DNA of 64,000 bases from JAFDVL01 sp963794955. Its GTDB lineage: Bacteria; Acidobacteriota; Blastocatellia; RBC074. Below are positions 18,401 to 27,162 of the stretch, in pieces. Both the position numbers and the translations under genes were made by a program. The stretch spans positions 70,309 through 134,308 of the forward strand of contig CAWCGF010000032.1 in NCBI GenBank assembly GCA_963794955.1, given 5' to 3'. The notes below the pieces were generated by a model. It ran no database searches. It was given only the letters and a program-made list of their open reading frames with translations, and was not told the DNA's origin. How positions within the stretch are numbered: the stretch's first letter is position 1; every line of letters begins with the position of its first letter.

Positions 18401-20893
18401 ATGATGATGACTAACCAGACCACGCTAAAAATGAATCAGGGACTTTCCGGCGCGGAAGCTGTGCAGCGCTTGCAGCAGTACGGCCCGAACACCTTGCCGG
18501 AAAAAGCCCCCGATACGTTATGGCAACGCTTCCTAAGTCAGTTTCGCAATCCGCTCATGTATCTGCTGATCTTTGCCTTGGCGATAGACCTCGTCATCTG
18601 GTGGATCGAAGGCGCGCGCGGGCTGCCGATTGAATCTATCGCCATTGCGGTGATCCTGCTGCTGAATGCCGGGCTGGGTGTTTATCAAGAGAGCAAATCC
18701 GAAGCGGCATTACAACGGTTGAAAGTGCTGGCGACCTCACTGGTGTGGGTGTTGCGCGACGGGCAACTCATTCATTTGCCCGGCACAGAACTCGTTCCCG
18801 GCGATGTGATGCGCATTGAAGCGGGCGACCGCATTCCGGCGGATGGCACTTTCATCGAAGCGCAAGGCGTCCTGCTTGACGAAGCGGTGCTGACCGGCGA
18901 ATCAGTCCCGGTGGATAAAGGGCTAATGGATGAAGCTTTCAGCGGGACGCTGCTGGTGCGCGGCAAGGGCTATTTGCAAGTCACGCGCACGGGAGCGCAA
19001 AGCGCGATGGGCAAACTGGCTGTGATGATCAGCAGCATTGAAGCCGAAAAGACGCCGCTCGAAAAACGTATGGAAGTCTTCGGCCATCAAGTGGCGCTGG
19101 CGATTCTCATTCTGGCCGTGTTCATGGCGCTGGCGGGTTTGTATATCGAAGGCTTGAGTCGGCTGGGTCATGTGCTGTTGTTTGCCGTCGCGCTGGCGGT
19201 GGCCGCCGTGCCGGAAGGATTGCCCGCCGTGTTGACCTTGACGCTCTCACTCGGCGTGGAGCGCATGGCGAAACGAAAAGCCGTCGTGCGCCGCCTCTCC
19301 GCGGTCGAAGCACTAGGCTCGGTCACGGTGATTGCAACCGACAAGACCGGCACGCTGACCGAAAACCGCATGTTCGTGAAAGATGTTGACAGCCGTAACA
19401 CGCCCTTGGCTTTGCGGGCTATGGTGCTGGCCAATGATGCCGAACTGAGCACCGGGGCCGGCGACCCGCTGGAACTGGCGCTGCTGGAATACGCGCGCAC
19501 AAACGGTATTGATGCCGCACAGATGAATGATCAGCACCCACGTCACAGCCTGTTGCCTTTTGACAGCGGCCACAAATACATGCGCGTCACAGTCGAAGAA
19601 GGCGGCGCACAGGTGAGTTATCTCAAAGGCGCGCCGGAAATCATCATCGGACAAAGCCGCTTGACGGACGCTGAGCGGCGCAACTGGGAAGAGAAAGCCG
19701 ATGGGTATGCGCGCGAAGGCTTCCGCGTCTTGGCGCTTGCGTCGCGCGCGGGCGAGGGCGATGATGAACTAACCTTTTTAGGACTGGTGATGTTGTGGGA
19801 TCCGCCGCGCCCCGAAGTGCCCGAAGCCATTCGCCAGGCACAGGCTGCTGGCATCAGAGTCGTGATGATTACCGGCGATCATCCGGCCACCGCATTGGCG
19901 GTTGCATCGGAGGTCGGCATTCCGCCGAGCCGCGTGCTGACGGGCCTTGATCTGGAAAAGCTTTCGACCGCAGAACTGCACCGCGCGGTGAAAGAGACCA
20001 ATGTCTTTGCCCGCGTTGCGCCCGAACATAAACTGCGCTTGGTAGAGGCGCTGAAAGACAGCGGAGAAGTCGTAGCCATGACCGGCGACGGCGTAAACGA
20101 CGCTCCGGCGCTCAAACGCGCTGATGTCGGCATTGCGATGGGACAGCGCGGCAGCGACGTCTCGCGGGAAGTTGCGCATCTGGTGTTGCTGGATGACAAC
20201 TTCGCCACGATTGTCGCGGCGATTGAAGAAGGGCGCGGCATTTACGAAAACATTCAGAAGTTCATCCGCTTTCTCTTCTCGACGAATCTGGCGCTGGTGC
20301 TGTTGGTCATCGGCGGAGCAATCGGGTCATATCTGATGGGCTTGGAAGATGTAGGCGGGGGGCTGTTGTTGCCGCTGACTGCAGTGCAACTGCTGTGGAT
20401 CAACATCATCGCGGATGGCCCGCCTGCCCTGGCGCTAGGGCTGGATCGCAATCCGGGGGTGATGGAACAGCAACCGCGTGATCCGAAAGCGCCGCTGCTT
20501 GATCCGGCTTCCTTGCGGTTCATTGTCGTCACGGGCGTTGTCAAGGCGCTAATGGGTGGAGTGCTGTTGGTTTTACTGCCGCGCTACGGGTTCGGCCTCG
20601 CCGTAACGCGCACGGCGGTTTTTCTTTATGAATCTATTGCGCAACTGGTCTTTGCCTATCCGTCACGGCGGATCAGTGTGCTGCCACGATTTAATGGCTG
20701 GCTGCATCTGGCTGTGCTGCTGGGAGCGGCGTTGCAAATACTGACGATCACGTTGCCGACCCTGCGCTTAATGCTGGGGCTGGAACCACTCGATCTTTCC
20801 GCCTTAGCCTGGATGGTGGGCGGCGTGCTGCTAAGCTGGCTGGTGGCCGAGGTCTACAGCCGCGCTTCCTGGGCGCGCGGTCACCAACAATGA
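18401..20893 (+). CDS. P2-type cation-transporting ATPase (Ca2+-like)
   Basis: An 830-residue P-type ATPase. Actuator motif LTGESVPVDKG at about 165, TM4 motif AVPEGLPA at about 270, phosphorylation motif DKTGTLT at about 314 and hinge GDGVNDAPALKRADVGIAMG at about 560. TM5-6 carries QLLWINIIADGPPALALGLD, close to the N..TDG..A motif of Ca2+ pumps. The PEGLP and TM6 Asn/Asp residues favour a P2A-like Ca2+ or Mn2+ pump, but specificity is not proven. It is followed 20 bp later by a Ca2+/cation antiporter, which supports a role in cation export. Confidence 0.93.
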   Translation: MMMTNQTTLKMNQGLSGAEAVQRLQQYGPNTLPEKAPDTLWQRFLSQFRNPLMYLLIFALAIDLVIWWIEGARGLPIESIAIAVILLLNAGLGVYQESKSEAALQRLKVLATSLVWVLRDGQLIHLPGTELVPGDVMRIEAGDRIPADGTFIEAQGVLLDEAVLTGESVPVDKGLMDEAFSGTLLVRGKGYLQVTRTGAQSAMGKLAVMISSIEAEKTPLEKRMEVFGHQVALAILILAVFMALAGLYIEGLSRLGHVLLFAVALAVAAVPEGLPAVLTLTLSLGVERMAKRKAVVRRLSAVEALGSVTVIATDKTGTLTENRMFVKDVDSRNTPLALRAMVLANDAELSTGAGDPLELALLEYARTNGIDAAQMNDQHPRHSLLPFDSGHKYMRVTVEEGGAQVSYLKGAPEIIIGQSRLTDAERRNWEEKADGYAREGFRVLALASRAGEGDDELTFLGLVMLWDPPRPEVPEAIRQAQAAGIRVVMITGDHPATALAVASEVGIPPSRVLTGLDLEKLSTAELHRAVKETNVFARVAPEHKLRLVEALKDSGEVVAMTGDGVNDAPALKRADVGIAMGQRGSDVSREVAHLVLLDDNFATIVAAIEEGRGIYENIQKFIRFLFSTNLALVLLVIGGAIGSYLMGLEDVGGGLLLPLTAVQLLWINIIADGPPALALGLDRNPGVMEQQPRDPKAPLLDPASLRFIVVTGVVKALMGGVLLVLLPRYGFGLAVTRTAVFLYESIAQLVFAYPSRRISVLPRFNGWLHLAVLLGAALQILTITLPTLRLMLGLEPLDLSALAWMVGGVLLSWLVAEVYSRASWARGHQQ

Positions 20894-20912
20894 AAAGAGG
20901 CAAGGGTAAACG

Positions 20913-21920
20913 ATGATCATCTGGTTGCAATTCAGCGCCTGCACGGCGGTCATTCTGTTCGCGGGCACGAAGCTCTCAAAGTACGGCGACATCATTGCCG
21001 AGAAAACAGGACTGGGCCGCACCTGGATCGGCGTCGTGTTAATGGCGTCGGTCACTTCGTTACCGGAACTGATAACGGGCGTCAGTTCAGTGACGCTTTT
21101 TGATCTGCCGAACATCGCGGTGGGGGATGTGTTGGGCAGTTGCATGTTCAATGTCCTGATTATCGCGCTGTTAGATTTCAGAATTGGCGCGGCACCGATT
21201 TCATCGCAGGCGCATCAGGGACAGGTGCTGACAGCAGCTTATGGCATTCTGCTGCTGGGATTGGTGAGCATTGCTTTTGCCACCAGCGCCAAAATTCCGA
21301 TCGTTGGCTGGATCGGCTTGTACAGCGTGTTTTTCATTCTGATTTATCTGGGCGCAATGCGCATGGTCTTTCGTTATGAAAAACGCCGACTTGCGGAAGC
21401 CGTAAGGCCAGCGGGGGAACTAACGCAGTACGACCATGTTTCCAGCCGCAAAGCTTATACAATGTATGGGCTGAACGCCGTGCTGGTCATTGGGGCGGCA
21501 ATGTGGCTGCCATATTTCGGTGATAAAATTGCCGACATGACCGGACTGGGCCGCACCTTTGTCGGCAGCGTTTTCATCGCGCTCTCGACCTCGTTGCCGG
21601 AAATGGTCGTCTCGTTTGCCGCCTTGCGCATGGGCGCAGTTGATCTGGCGATGGGCAACCTGTTTGGCAGCAATCTATTCAACATCGGGATTCTGGCTGT
21701 GGATGATGTGCTGTATACCAAAGGGCCGCTACTGTCGCACATCACCGATAATCATGCAGTCACAATCAGTGCTGCGATGGTGATGACCGCGATTGCCATC
21801 ATCGGACTGACTTATCGCGCCGGCAAGAAACGTTTTATTTTCGCCTGGGATTCAGTGGCAATCATGGCTGTTTACGCACTCGCCACGCTGATGCTTTATC
21901 TGCTCAGACCAATGGCGTAG
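20913..21920 (+). CDS. Calcium/sodium antiporter, CaCA family (YrbG-like)
   Basis: A 335-residue membrane protein with two inverted halves of about five helices. Each half has a signature alpha-repeat: SVTSLPELITGVSSV with GDVLGSCMFNV, and ALSTSLPEMVVSFAALRMGA with GNLFGSNLFNI. The conserved TSLPE acids coordinate Ca2+ in this family. The protein exchanges Ca2+ for Na+ or H+. It follows the cation ATPase gene and precedes a mini-CBS gene on the same strand, so it is probably part of one operon with them. Confidence 0.93.
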   Translation: MIIWLQFSACTAVILFAGTKLSKYGDIIAEKTGLGRTWIGVVLMASVTSLPELITGVSSVTLFDLPNIAVGDVLGSCMFNVLIIALLDFRIGAAPISSQAHQGQVLTAAYGILLLGLVSIAFATSAKIPIVGWIGLYSVFFILIYLGAMRMVFRYEKRRLAEAVRPAGELTQYDHVSSRKAYTMYGLNAVLVIGAAMWLPYFGDKIADMTGLGRTFVGSVFIALSTSLPEMVVSFAALRMGAVDLAMGNLFGSNLFNIGILAVDDVLYTKGPLLSHITDNHAVTISAAMVMTAIAIIGLTYRAGKKRFIFAWDSVAIMAVYALATLMLYLLRPMA

Positions 21921-21940
21921 CAAATAAGGAGGGAGTCGCA

Positions 21941-22117
21941 ATGCAAGTCAAAATCATGGCGCAACCAGTAATTGTGATGCAGGAAGACGCCACGCTGGAA
22001 GCTGTCGCCCGCACGATGCTGGACCATCACTTCGGTTGTGTGCCAGTGGGAATGGTTTCGCGGCACGACCTGCTCAGAATGGTTGTCAACCACCAGAGCG
22101 GAGCGGAAACAAAATGA
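21941..22117 (+). CDS. Miniature CBS-domain protein, 58 residues, probably internally deleted
   Basis: Strong ribosome site (AAGGAGGGAG) and ATG 21941. The frame overlaps the next gene (hydB) by ATGA. The product has the first half of a CBS domain (VIVMQEDATLEAVARTML, HHFGCVPV) joined directly to the end of one (GMVSRHDLLRMVV). The usual linker of about ten residues containing the beta-hairpin (such as VDEDGRLVG) is missing. It either folds as a swapped partial domain or is the relic of a normal CBS protein kept for translational coupling to hydB. Its position makes it the leader gene of the hydrogenase operon. Confidence 0.6.
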   Translation: MQVKIMAQPVIVMQEDATLEAVARTMLDHHFGCVPVGMVSRHDLLRMVVNHQSGAETK

Positions 22118-23253
22118 CCGTCCCGGCTTTGCCAATTGGAGCGCAGGTCAAGGTTCAGCGCGAACATTTTCACCGGCTGTTTGAGGTGCTGGGCGCAACA
22201 GGTTACCGAGTAGTCGGACCGACACTACACGATGGCGCAATCGTTTACGACGAGTTGCGGACAGTAGACGACCTGCCCGTTGGCTGGACGGATGAACAAG
22301 AGGCCGGCACTTACCGCCTCAAACAACGCAATGACGCGGCGCTCTTTGGCTATGTCGTTGGCCCGCATTCGTGGAAGAAATTTCTGCATCCGCCGCAACT
22401 ACGCTTGTGGCAAGCCCAACGCACAGACGGCGGCTTTGAGATCATCCCCGAAAACGAAGCCGTGCCGAAGTTTGCTTTTATCGGCATGCGTTCGTGCGAA
22501 CTGCACGCCCTGGCGATTCAGGACAAAGTTTTTCTCGGCGGGCCATACACTGATACGACTTATCAAGCGCGGCGGGCCGGAGTCTTTATTGTCGCCGTCA
22601 ACTGCGGACAAGCTGGCGGCACGTGTTTTTGCGTGTCAATGAACACGGGGCCAAAAGCAACAACGGGTTTCGACTTGGCGCTGACTGAAGTGCTGGAAGG
22701 CGATCAGCATTACTTCATCTTTGAAGTGGGCAGCGAGCAGGGCGCAAAGGTCTTGGCTGAAATAACTCATCGTCCGGCTGACGAAGCTGACCAAGCCACG
22801 GCTGAAGCGATTGTCAGCCAGACCGCCGCGCAGATGGGCCGGACGCTCGACACGGCTGACCTCAAGGAGCTGCTTTACCGCAACTACGAAAACCCGCGCT
22901 GGGATGAAGTGGCGAACCGATGTCTGACCTGCGCCAACTGCACCATGGTCTGTCCGACCTGTTTTTGCACTACGGTTGAAGACACGACTGACCTGACGGG
23001 TGAGCATGCCGAACGCTGGCGCAATTGGGATTCCTGCTTCACGCTGGATTTCACTTACATGCACGGCGGCAGTGCGCGTGTTTCATCCAAGTCGCGCTAT
23101 CGCCAGTGGCTGACGCACAAGCTGGCGTCGTGGATAGATCAGTTCGGCACTTCGGGCTGTGTCGGTTGCGGGCGTTGCATCACGTGGTGCCCGGTCGGCA
23201 TAGACATCACTGAAGAAGTCCGCGCCATTCGTGAAAGTGAGGCTGACAAATAA
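22114..23253 (+). CDS. hydB: Group 3b NiFe hydrogenase, beta (iron-sulfur) subunit
   Basis: A 379-residue subunit of NADP(H)-dependent sulfhydrogenase-type hydrogenase. The C-terminal third carries two [4Fe-4S] ferredoxin motifs: CLTCANCTMVCPTC and CVGCGRCITWCPVG. The N-terminal domain (GPTLHDGAIVYDEL, VGPHSWKKFLHPP, FIGMRSCELHALAIQD) is typical of HydB and related anaerobic sulfite-reductase A subunits. The true start is ATG 22114, overlapping the mini-CBS gene; the longer frame to 22036 is not needed. It passes electrons between the small subunit clusters and the FAD subunit HydG. Confidence 0.93.
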   Translation: MTVPALPIGAQVKVQREHFHRLFEVLGATGYRVVGPTLHDGAIVYDELRTVDDLPVGWTDEQEAGTYRLKQRNDAALFGYVVGPHSWKKFLHPPQLRLWQAQRTDGGFEIIPENEAVPKFAFIGMRSCELHALAIQDKVFLGGPYTDTTYQARRAGVFIVAVNCGQAGGTCFCVSMNTGPKATTGFDLALTEVLEGDQHYFIFEVGSEQGAKVLAEITHRPADEADQATAEAIVSQTAAQMGRTLDTADLKELLYRNYENPRWDEVANRCLTCANCTMVCPTCFCTTVEDTTDLTGEHAERWRNWDSCFTLDFTYMHGGSARVSSKSRYRQWLTHKLASWIDQFGTSGCVGCGRCITWCPVGIDITEEVRAIRESEADK

Positions 23254-23255
23254 CT

Positions 23256-23717
23256 ATGCAAACGCTGGAACCAATCCTTGCCGAACACCCTTTCTTTCAA
23301 GGGCTGGCGGCGGAAGACATTCAATTGCTCGTGGGTTGTGCCTCGAACGTGGTCTTCAAAGACGGCGCGATGATTTGCCGTGAAGGCGACGCAGCCAATC
23401 AGTTCTACCTCATTCGTGAAGGCAAAGTTGCGCTCGAAGTTTACGCACCCGGGCGCGGACAGATCGTGCTGCAAACCATCGGCGCGGGTGAACTGGTGGG
23501 CTGGTCGTGGCTGATTCCGCCTTACCAGTGGCGCTTTGACGTGCGCGCCGTCGAACCAGTGCGCGCTATTGCGCTTGATGGCAAATGCCTGCGTGGCAAG
23601 TGCGACGCCAATCCACGGCTCGGCTATGAACTGCTCAAGCGTGTGGCCCAGGTCTTTACCGAAAGGCTGCTGGCAACGCGGCTGCAATTACTCGATGTGT
23701 ATGGCAAGCGTGACTGA
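23256..23717 (+). CDS. Cyclic-nucleotide-binding domain protein without DNA-binding domain
   Basis: A 153-residue single cNMP-binding domain: FKDGAMICREGDAANQFYLI, then REGKVALEV and GELVGWSWLIPPYQWRFDVR. The cAMP phosphate-cassette signature GE-x6-R-x-A is replaced by GELVGWSWL and an aromatic stretch, so classical cAMP binding is doubtful. No helix-turn-helix follows. Similar proteins are often encoded inside group 3b hydrogenase operons. It may regulate or scaffold the enzyme. It lies 2 bp after hydB and overlaps hydG by 17 bases. Confidence 0.85.
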   Translation: MQTLEPILAEHPFFQGLAAEDIQLLVGCASNVVFKDGAMICREGDAANQFYLIREGKVALEVYAPGRGQIVLQTIGAGELVGWSWLIPPYQWRFDVRAVEPVRAIALDGKCLRGKCDANPRLGYELLKRVAQVFTERLLATRLQLLDVYGKRD

Positions 23718-24561
23718 AAAACAATTAGAACCGATGCTGCCGGAGCCTTATCGGATTGAGCGCGTGCGCCGCGAAACGCACGATACGTTCACGCTCGAAC
23801 TCAGTCCGGTGCAGGGCACGAGTGGAATGAGCTTCGCGCCCGGGCAATTCAACATGCTCTACATGTTCGGCACGGGCGAAGCGGCGATTTCCATCAGCGG
23901 CGATGCCACGAAACAAAACAAACTTGTTCACACGATTCGCGCGGTCGGCACGGTGACAAATGCGCTGCAAAAGCTCAAACGCGGCGACGTGATTGGCGTG
24001 CGCGGCCCGTATGGCAGCGCGTGGCCTGTGCTTGAAGCCGAAGGCCGTGATGTCGTGATCGTGACGGGCGGCATCGGGTTAGCTCCGCTCCGTCCGGTGA
24101 TTTATCACGTGCTGGCGAACCGCGAAAAATACGGACGCTTCGTCTTGCTGTTCGGCGCGCGTGCGCCGCGTGATCTGCTTTACGCGCGTGAACTGGAGAA
24201 GTGGCGCGGGCAATTTGATTTTGAAGTCGAAGTCACGCTCGACACGGCAATCAGCGGTGATGGCAATGATTGGCGCGGCAATGTCGGTGTCGTCACTACG
24301 CTGATTTCGCGCGCCACATTCGACCCGCGCGCCAGTGTAGCGATGATCTGCGGCCCGGAAGTGATGATGCGCTTCACCGTGCAGGAATTGACCAAACGCG
24401 GTCTCAGCGCCGACCGCATTTTCGTCACGATGGAACGCAACATGAAATGCGCCATCGGCTTTTGCGGTCACTGCCAGTTTGGCCCGCATTTTATTTGCAA
24501 GGACGGGCCGGTCTTTCGCTTTGATCGCATCGCGGCGCTGTTCGGCAAACGGGAGATTTGA
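23701..24561 (+). CDS. hydG: Group 3b NiFe hydrogenase, gamma (FAD/NAD(P)-binding) subunit
   Basis: A 286-residue ferredoxin-reductase-like subunit. FAD-binding barrel about 10-105 (APGQFNMLYMFGTGEAAISI, TNALQKLKRGDVIGVRGPYG), NAD(P)-binding domain about 110-240 (VVIVTGGIGLAPLRPVI) and a C-terminal [2Fe-2S] site with CAIGFCGHCQFG and a fourth Cys. ATG 23701 lies inside the end of the previous gene; GTG 23710 is an alternative. It exchanges electrons with NADP(H) for the hydrogenase. Confidence 0.93.
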   Translation: MASVTEKQLEPMLPEPYRIERVRRETHDTFTLELSPVQGTSGMSFAPGQFNMLYMFGTGEAAISISGDATKQNKLVHTIRAVGTVTNALQKLKRGDVIGVRGPYGSAWPVLEAEGRDVVIVTGGIGLAPLRPVIYHVLANREKYGRFVLLFGARAPRDLLYARELEKWRGQFDFEVEVTLDTAISGDGNDWRGNVGVVTTLISRATFDPRASVAMICGPEVMMRFTVQELTKRGLSADRIFVTMERNMKCAIGFCGHCQFGPHFICKDGPVFRFDRIAALFGKREI

Positions 24562-24570
24562 AGTTTTACA

Positions 24571-25350
24571 ATGAAACCACGACGCAAACCAAAACTCGCC
24601 GTCTGGAAATTCGCTTCGTGCGACGGTTGCCAATTGAGCTTGCTTGATTGCGAAGACGAACTGCTGGCCGTCGCGGGCGCGGTGGAGATTGCGTACTTTC
24701 CCGAAGCCTCGCGCTCCGTTATCAAAGGGCCGTATGATCTCTCGCTCGTCGAAGGCTCCATTACTACGCCACACGACCGGGAACGCATTCAGCACGTGCG
24801 CCGCGTTTCTAAACGCCTGGTCACCATCGGCGCGTGCGCGACAGCGGGCGGCATTCAGGCGCTGAGGAATTTCAGCGACGTGCGCGAATTCACCCGCCTC
24901 GTTTACGCGACGCCCGCGTATATCAGCACGCTCGACAAATCCACGCCGATTGCCGCGCACGTGCCGGTTGATTTTGAATTGCGCGGCTGCCCGATCAGCA
25001 AACAGCAATTGCTCGAAGTCATCAACGCCTATCTCAATCAGCGCAAGCCGAACACGCCCGCACACAGCGTCTGTGTCGAATGCAAGCTGCGCGGCAATGT
25101 TTGCGTGATGGTCGCGCACGGCACGCCCTGTCTTGGCCCTGTCACGCATGCCGGATGCGGGGCGCTTTGCCCGGCCTATGATCGTGGCTGTTACGGCTGT
25201 TTCGGCCCGATGGAAACGCCGAACACAGCGGCGTTGAGCCAACAACTGGTTCAGCTTGGCATGAAGCCGCCGGAACTGGCGCGCGTTTATCGCAGCTTCA
25301 ATGCCGAAGCCGAATCATTCCGCCAGGAGAGCGAAGCGCATGCCGAGTAG
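24571..25350 (+). CDS. hydD: Group 3b NiFe hydrogenase small subunit
   Basis: A 259-residue subunit carrying the proximal [4Fe-4S] cluster: ASCDGCQLSLLD (CxxC), then IGACATAGGIQ and LRGCPI. A C-terminal region with two further clusters contains CVECKLRGNVC, GTPCLGPVTHAGCGALCP and GCYGCFGP. No Tat signal is present, as expected for a cytosolic group 3 enzyme. It overlaps the large-subunit start by 11 bases. Confidence 0.95.
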   Translation: MKPRRKPKLAVWKFASCDGCQLSLLDCEDELLAVAGAVEIAYFPEASRSVIKGPYDLSLVEGSITTPHDRERIQHVRRVSKRLVTIGACATAGGIQALRNFSDVREFTRLVYATPAYISTLDKSTPIAAHVPVDFELRGCPISKQQLLEVINAYLNQRKPNTPAHSVCVECKLRGNVCVMVAHGTPCLGPVTHAGCGALCPAYDRGCYGCFGPMETPNTAALSQQLVQLGMKPPELARVYRSFNAEAESFRQESEAHAE

Positions 25351-26629
25351 AACGATCAAGGTTGATTATCTGGCGCGCGTCGAAGGCGAAGGCGCGCTAT
25401 TCATCAAGATCAAAGACGAGCGCGTCGTGGACGTGAAGCTCAAAATCTTTGAGCCGCCGCGTTTCTTTGAAGCCTTTCTGCGCGGGCGCAGCTACAGCGA
25501 AGTGCCGGACATTGTGGCGCGCATCTGCGGCATCTGCCCCATTGCTTATCAAATGAGTGCGGTGCATGCGCTGGAAGACGCTTTCGGGGTGCAGGTTGAC
25601 GGGCAGTTGCGCGCGCTGCGACGGTTGATCTATTGCGGCGAATGGATCGAAAGCCACGCGCTGCATATTTTCATGCTGCACGCGCCGGACTTTCTCGGTT
25701 ATCCCGACGCGATTCAGATGGCGAAAGATCATCCTGAAATCGTCGAGTGCGGATTGCGATTGAAGAAAACTGGCAATGAAATTGTCTCGTTCATCGGCGG
25801 CAGAGAGATTCATCCGATCAATGTGAAAGTCGGCGGCTTTTACAAAGTTCCCGCCAAGCGCGCTTTCGCCGAGTTGCGCGAACGGCTGTTGCGCGCGCGC
25901 GATGAAGCGAGTGAAACCGTGCGCTGGGCGGCGCAGCTTTCGTTTCCGGCCTTCGAGCAAGATTATGAATTCGTCGCGCTGCGCCATCCGCGCGAATATC
26001 CTTTCAACGAAGGACGACTGGTTTCCAGCAAAGGTCTGGACATCACTGTGCAAGATTTCGACGAGCATTTCACCGAAGCTCACGTCGCACATTCCAATGC
26101 GCTGCATTGTTCGCTGAATGAGCGGGGCGCTTATTTCGTCGGGCCAATGGCGCGTTACAGTCTGAACTTCGACCAACTTTCGCCGCTCGCGCAAGCGGCT
26201 GCCCGCGCTGCCGGACTTGGCGCAACCTGCCGCAATCCGTTTCAAAGCATCATCGTCCGCTGCGTCGAAGTGTTGTACGCCTTTGACGAAGCGATCAGAA
26301 TCATTGACGAATACGAGATGCCGGATAAGCCTGCGATTGAAATCACTCCACGCGCGGGCACTGGTTTTGCCTGCACCGAAGCGCCGCGCGGGACGCTTTA
26401 TCATCGTTATCGCACCGATGAACAGGGCTTGATTCTCGACGCCAAGATCGTCCCGCCCACTTCACAGAATCAGCAGACCATCGAAAACGATCTGCGCGCT
26501 TTTGTTCCGGCGCGCGTGCAACTGGCTAAAGATGAACTGACATGGCAATGCGAACAGGCAGTCCGCAATTACGATCCATGCATTTCGTGCGCGACGCATT
26601 TTCTCAAGCTGGAAATCGAGCGCGAATAA
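25340..26629 (+). CDS. hydA: Group 3b NiFe hydrogenase large (catalytic) subunit
   Basis: A 429-residue catalytic subunit. The N-terminal L1 motif is ARICGICPIAYQMSA and the C-terminal L2 motif is DPCISCATH; together they supply four Cys ligands of the NiFe centre. No selenocysteine codon is present here. A nine-residue tail after the His (FLKLEIERE) would be cut off by the protease encoded next. The start at 25340 gives the family N-terminus IKVDYLARVEGEGAL. The enzyme reversibly couples H2 to NADP(H) and may reduce sulfur. No hyp genes for NiFe-cofactor assembly are in the window, so they must lie elsewhere. Confidence 0.96.
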   Translation: MPSRTIKVDYLARVEGEGALFIKIKDERVVDVKLKIFEPPRFFEAFLRGRSYSEVPDIVARICGICPIAYQMSAVHALEDAFGVQVDGQLRALRRLIYCGEWIESHALHIFMLHAPDFLGYPDAIQMAKDHPEIVECGLRLKKTGNEIVSFIGGREIHPINVKVGGFYKVPAKRAFAELRERLLRARDEASETVRWAAQLSFPAFEQDYEFVALRHPREYPFNEGRLVSSKGLDITVQDFDEHFTEAHVAHSNALHCSLNERGAYFVGPMARYSLNFDQLSPLAQAAARAAGLGATCRNPFQSIIVRCVEVLYAFDEAIRIIDEYEMPDKPAIEITPRAGTGFACTEAPRGTLYHRYRTDEQGLILDAKIVPPTSQNQQTIENDLRAFVPARVQLAKDELTWQCEQAVRNYDPCISCATHFLKLEIERE

Positions 26630-26633
26630 AAGC

Positions 26634-27131
26634 ATGAATCCCCCGCTTTCAGCACAACAGAATCGCACCCTTATCATCGGCATCGGCAACGAGTATCGCA
26701 GCGACGACGCCGTGGGCTTGCTGGTCGCTCGGCACCTGAAACAGCAAATGAGCAGCGCAGTCCCTGTGCTTGAGCAAAGCGGCGAAGGCGCGGCCTTGCT
26801 GGAAGTGTGGAAAGAAGCGGATGCGGTGATTCTGATTGATGCGGTTCAGTCAGGCGCGAAACCAGGAACCGTTCATCGCCTCAATGCGCATGCGCAGGCG
26901 ATTCCGATGGCTTTCTTTCACTACTCCACGCATGCCTTTAGCGTGGCTGAAGCGATTGAGATGGCGCGAGTATTGAAGCAACTTCCACCGCGCCTGATCC
27001 TGTACGGAATTGAGGGAGAGAACTTCGCGGCAGGCACTGAGTTGTCGGCGAAAATCCAGCAAGCCGCAGAGGAAGTGGCGCGCTGGATTCTGGTCGAGCT
27101 TCAGGCGAATCTATCCTCGCCAACTTCCTGA
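26634..27131 (+). CDS. Hydrogenase maturation protease
   Basis: A 165-residue HycI/HyaD-type endopeptidase. It opens with LIIGIGNEYRSDDAVG, whose Glu and Asp residues contact nickel in the precursor, then has EQSGEGAALLEVW and VILIDAVQSGAKPG, and a His-rich segment FHYSTHAF. It removes the C-terminal tail of the large subunit once nickel is inserted. It begins 4 bp after hydA and closes the operon. Confidence 0.93.
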   Translation: MNPPLSAQQNRTLIIGIGNEYRSDDAVGLLVARHLKQQMSSAVPVLEQSGEGAALLEVWKEADAVILIDAVQSGAKPGTVHRLNAHAQAIPMAFFHYSTHAFSVAEAIEMARVLKQLPPRLILYGIEGENFAAGTELSAKIQQAAEEVARWILVELQANLSSPTS

Positions 27132-27162
27132 GTTGGTAATTCCATGGCGCGCTGACCACGTT

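Noticed and set aside
24079..25245. 388-codon minus-strand frame across the hydrogenase genes
   Set aside because: Lies opposite hydG and hydD, which have clear motifs; no family resemblance.
25397..26404. 335-codon minus-strand frame opposite hydA
   Set aside because: Shadow of the large-subunit gene.
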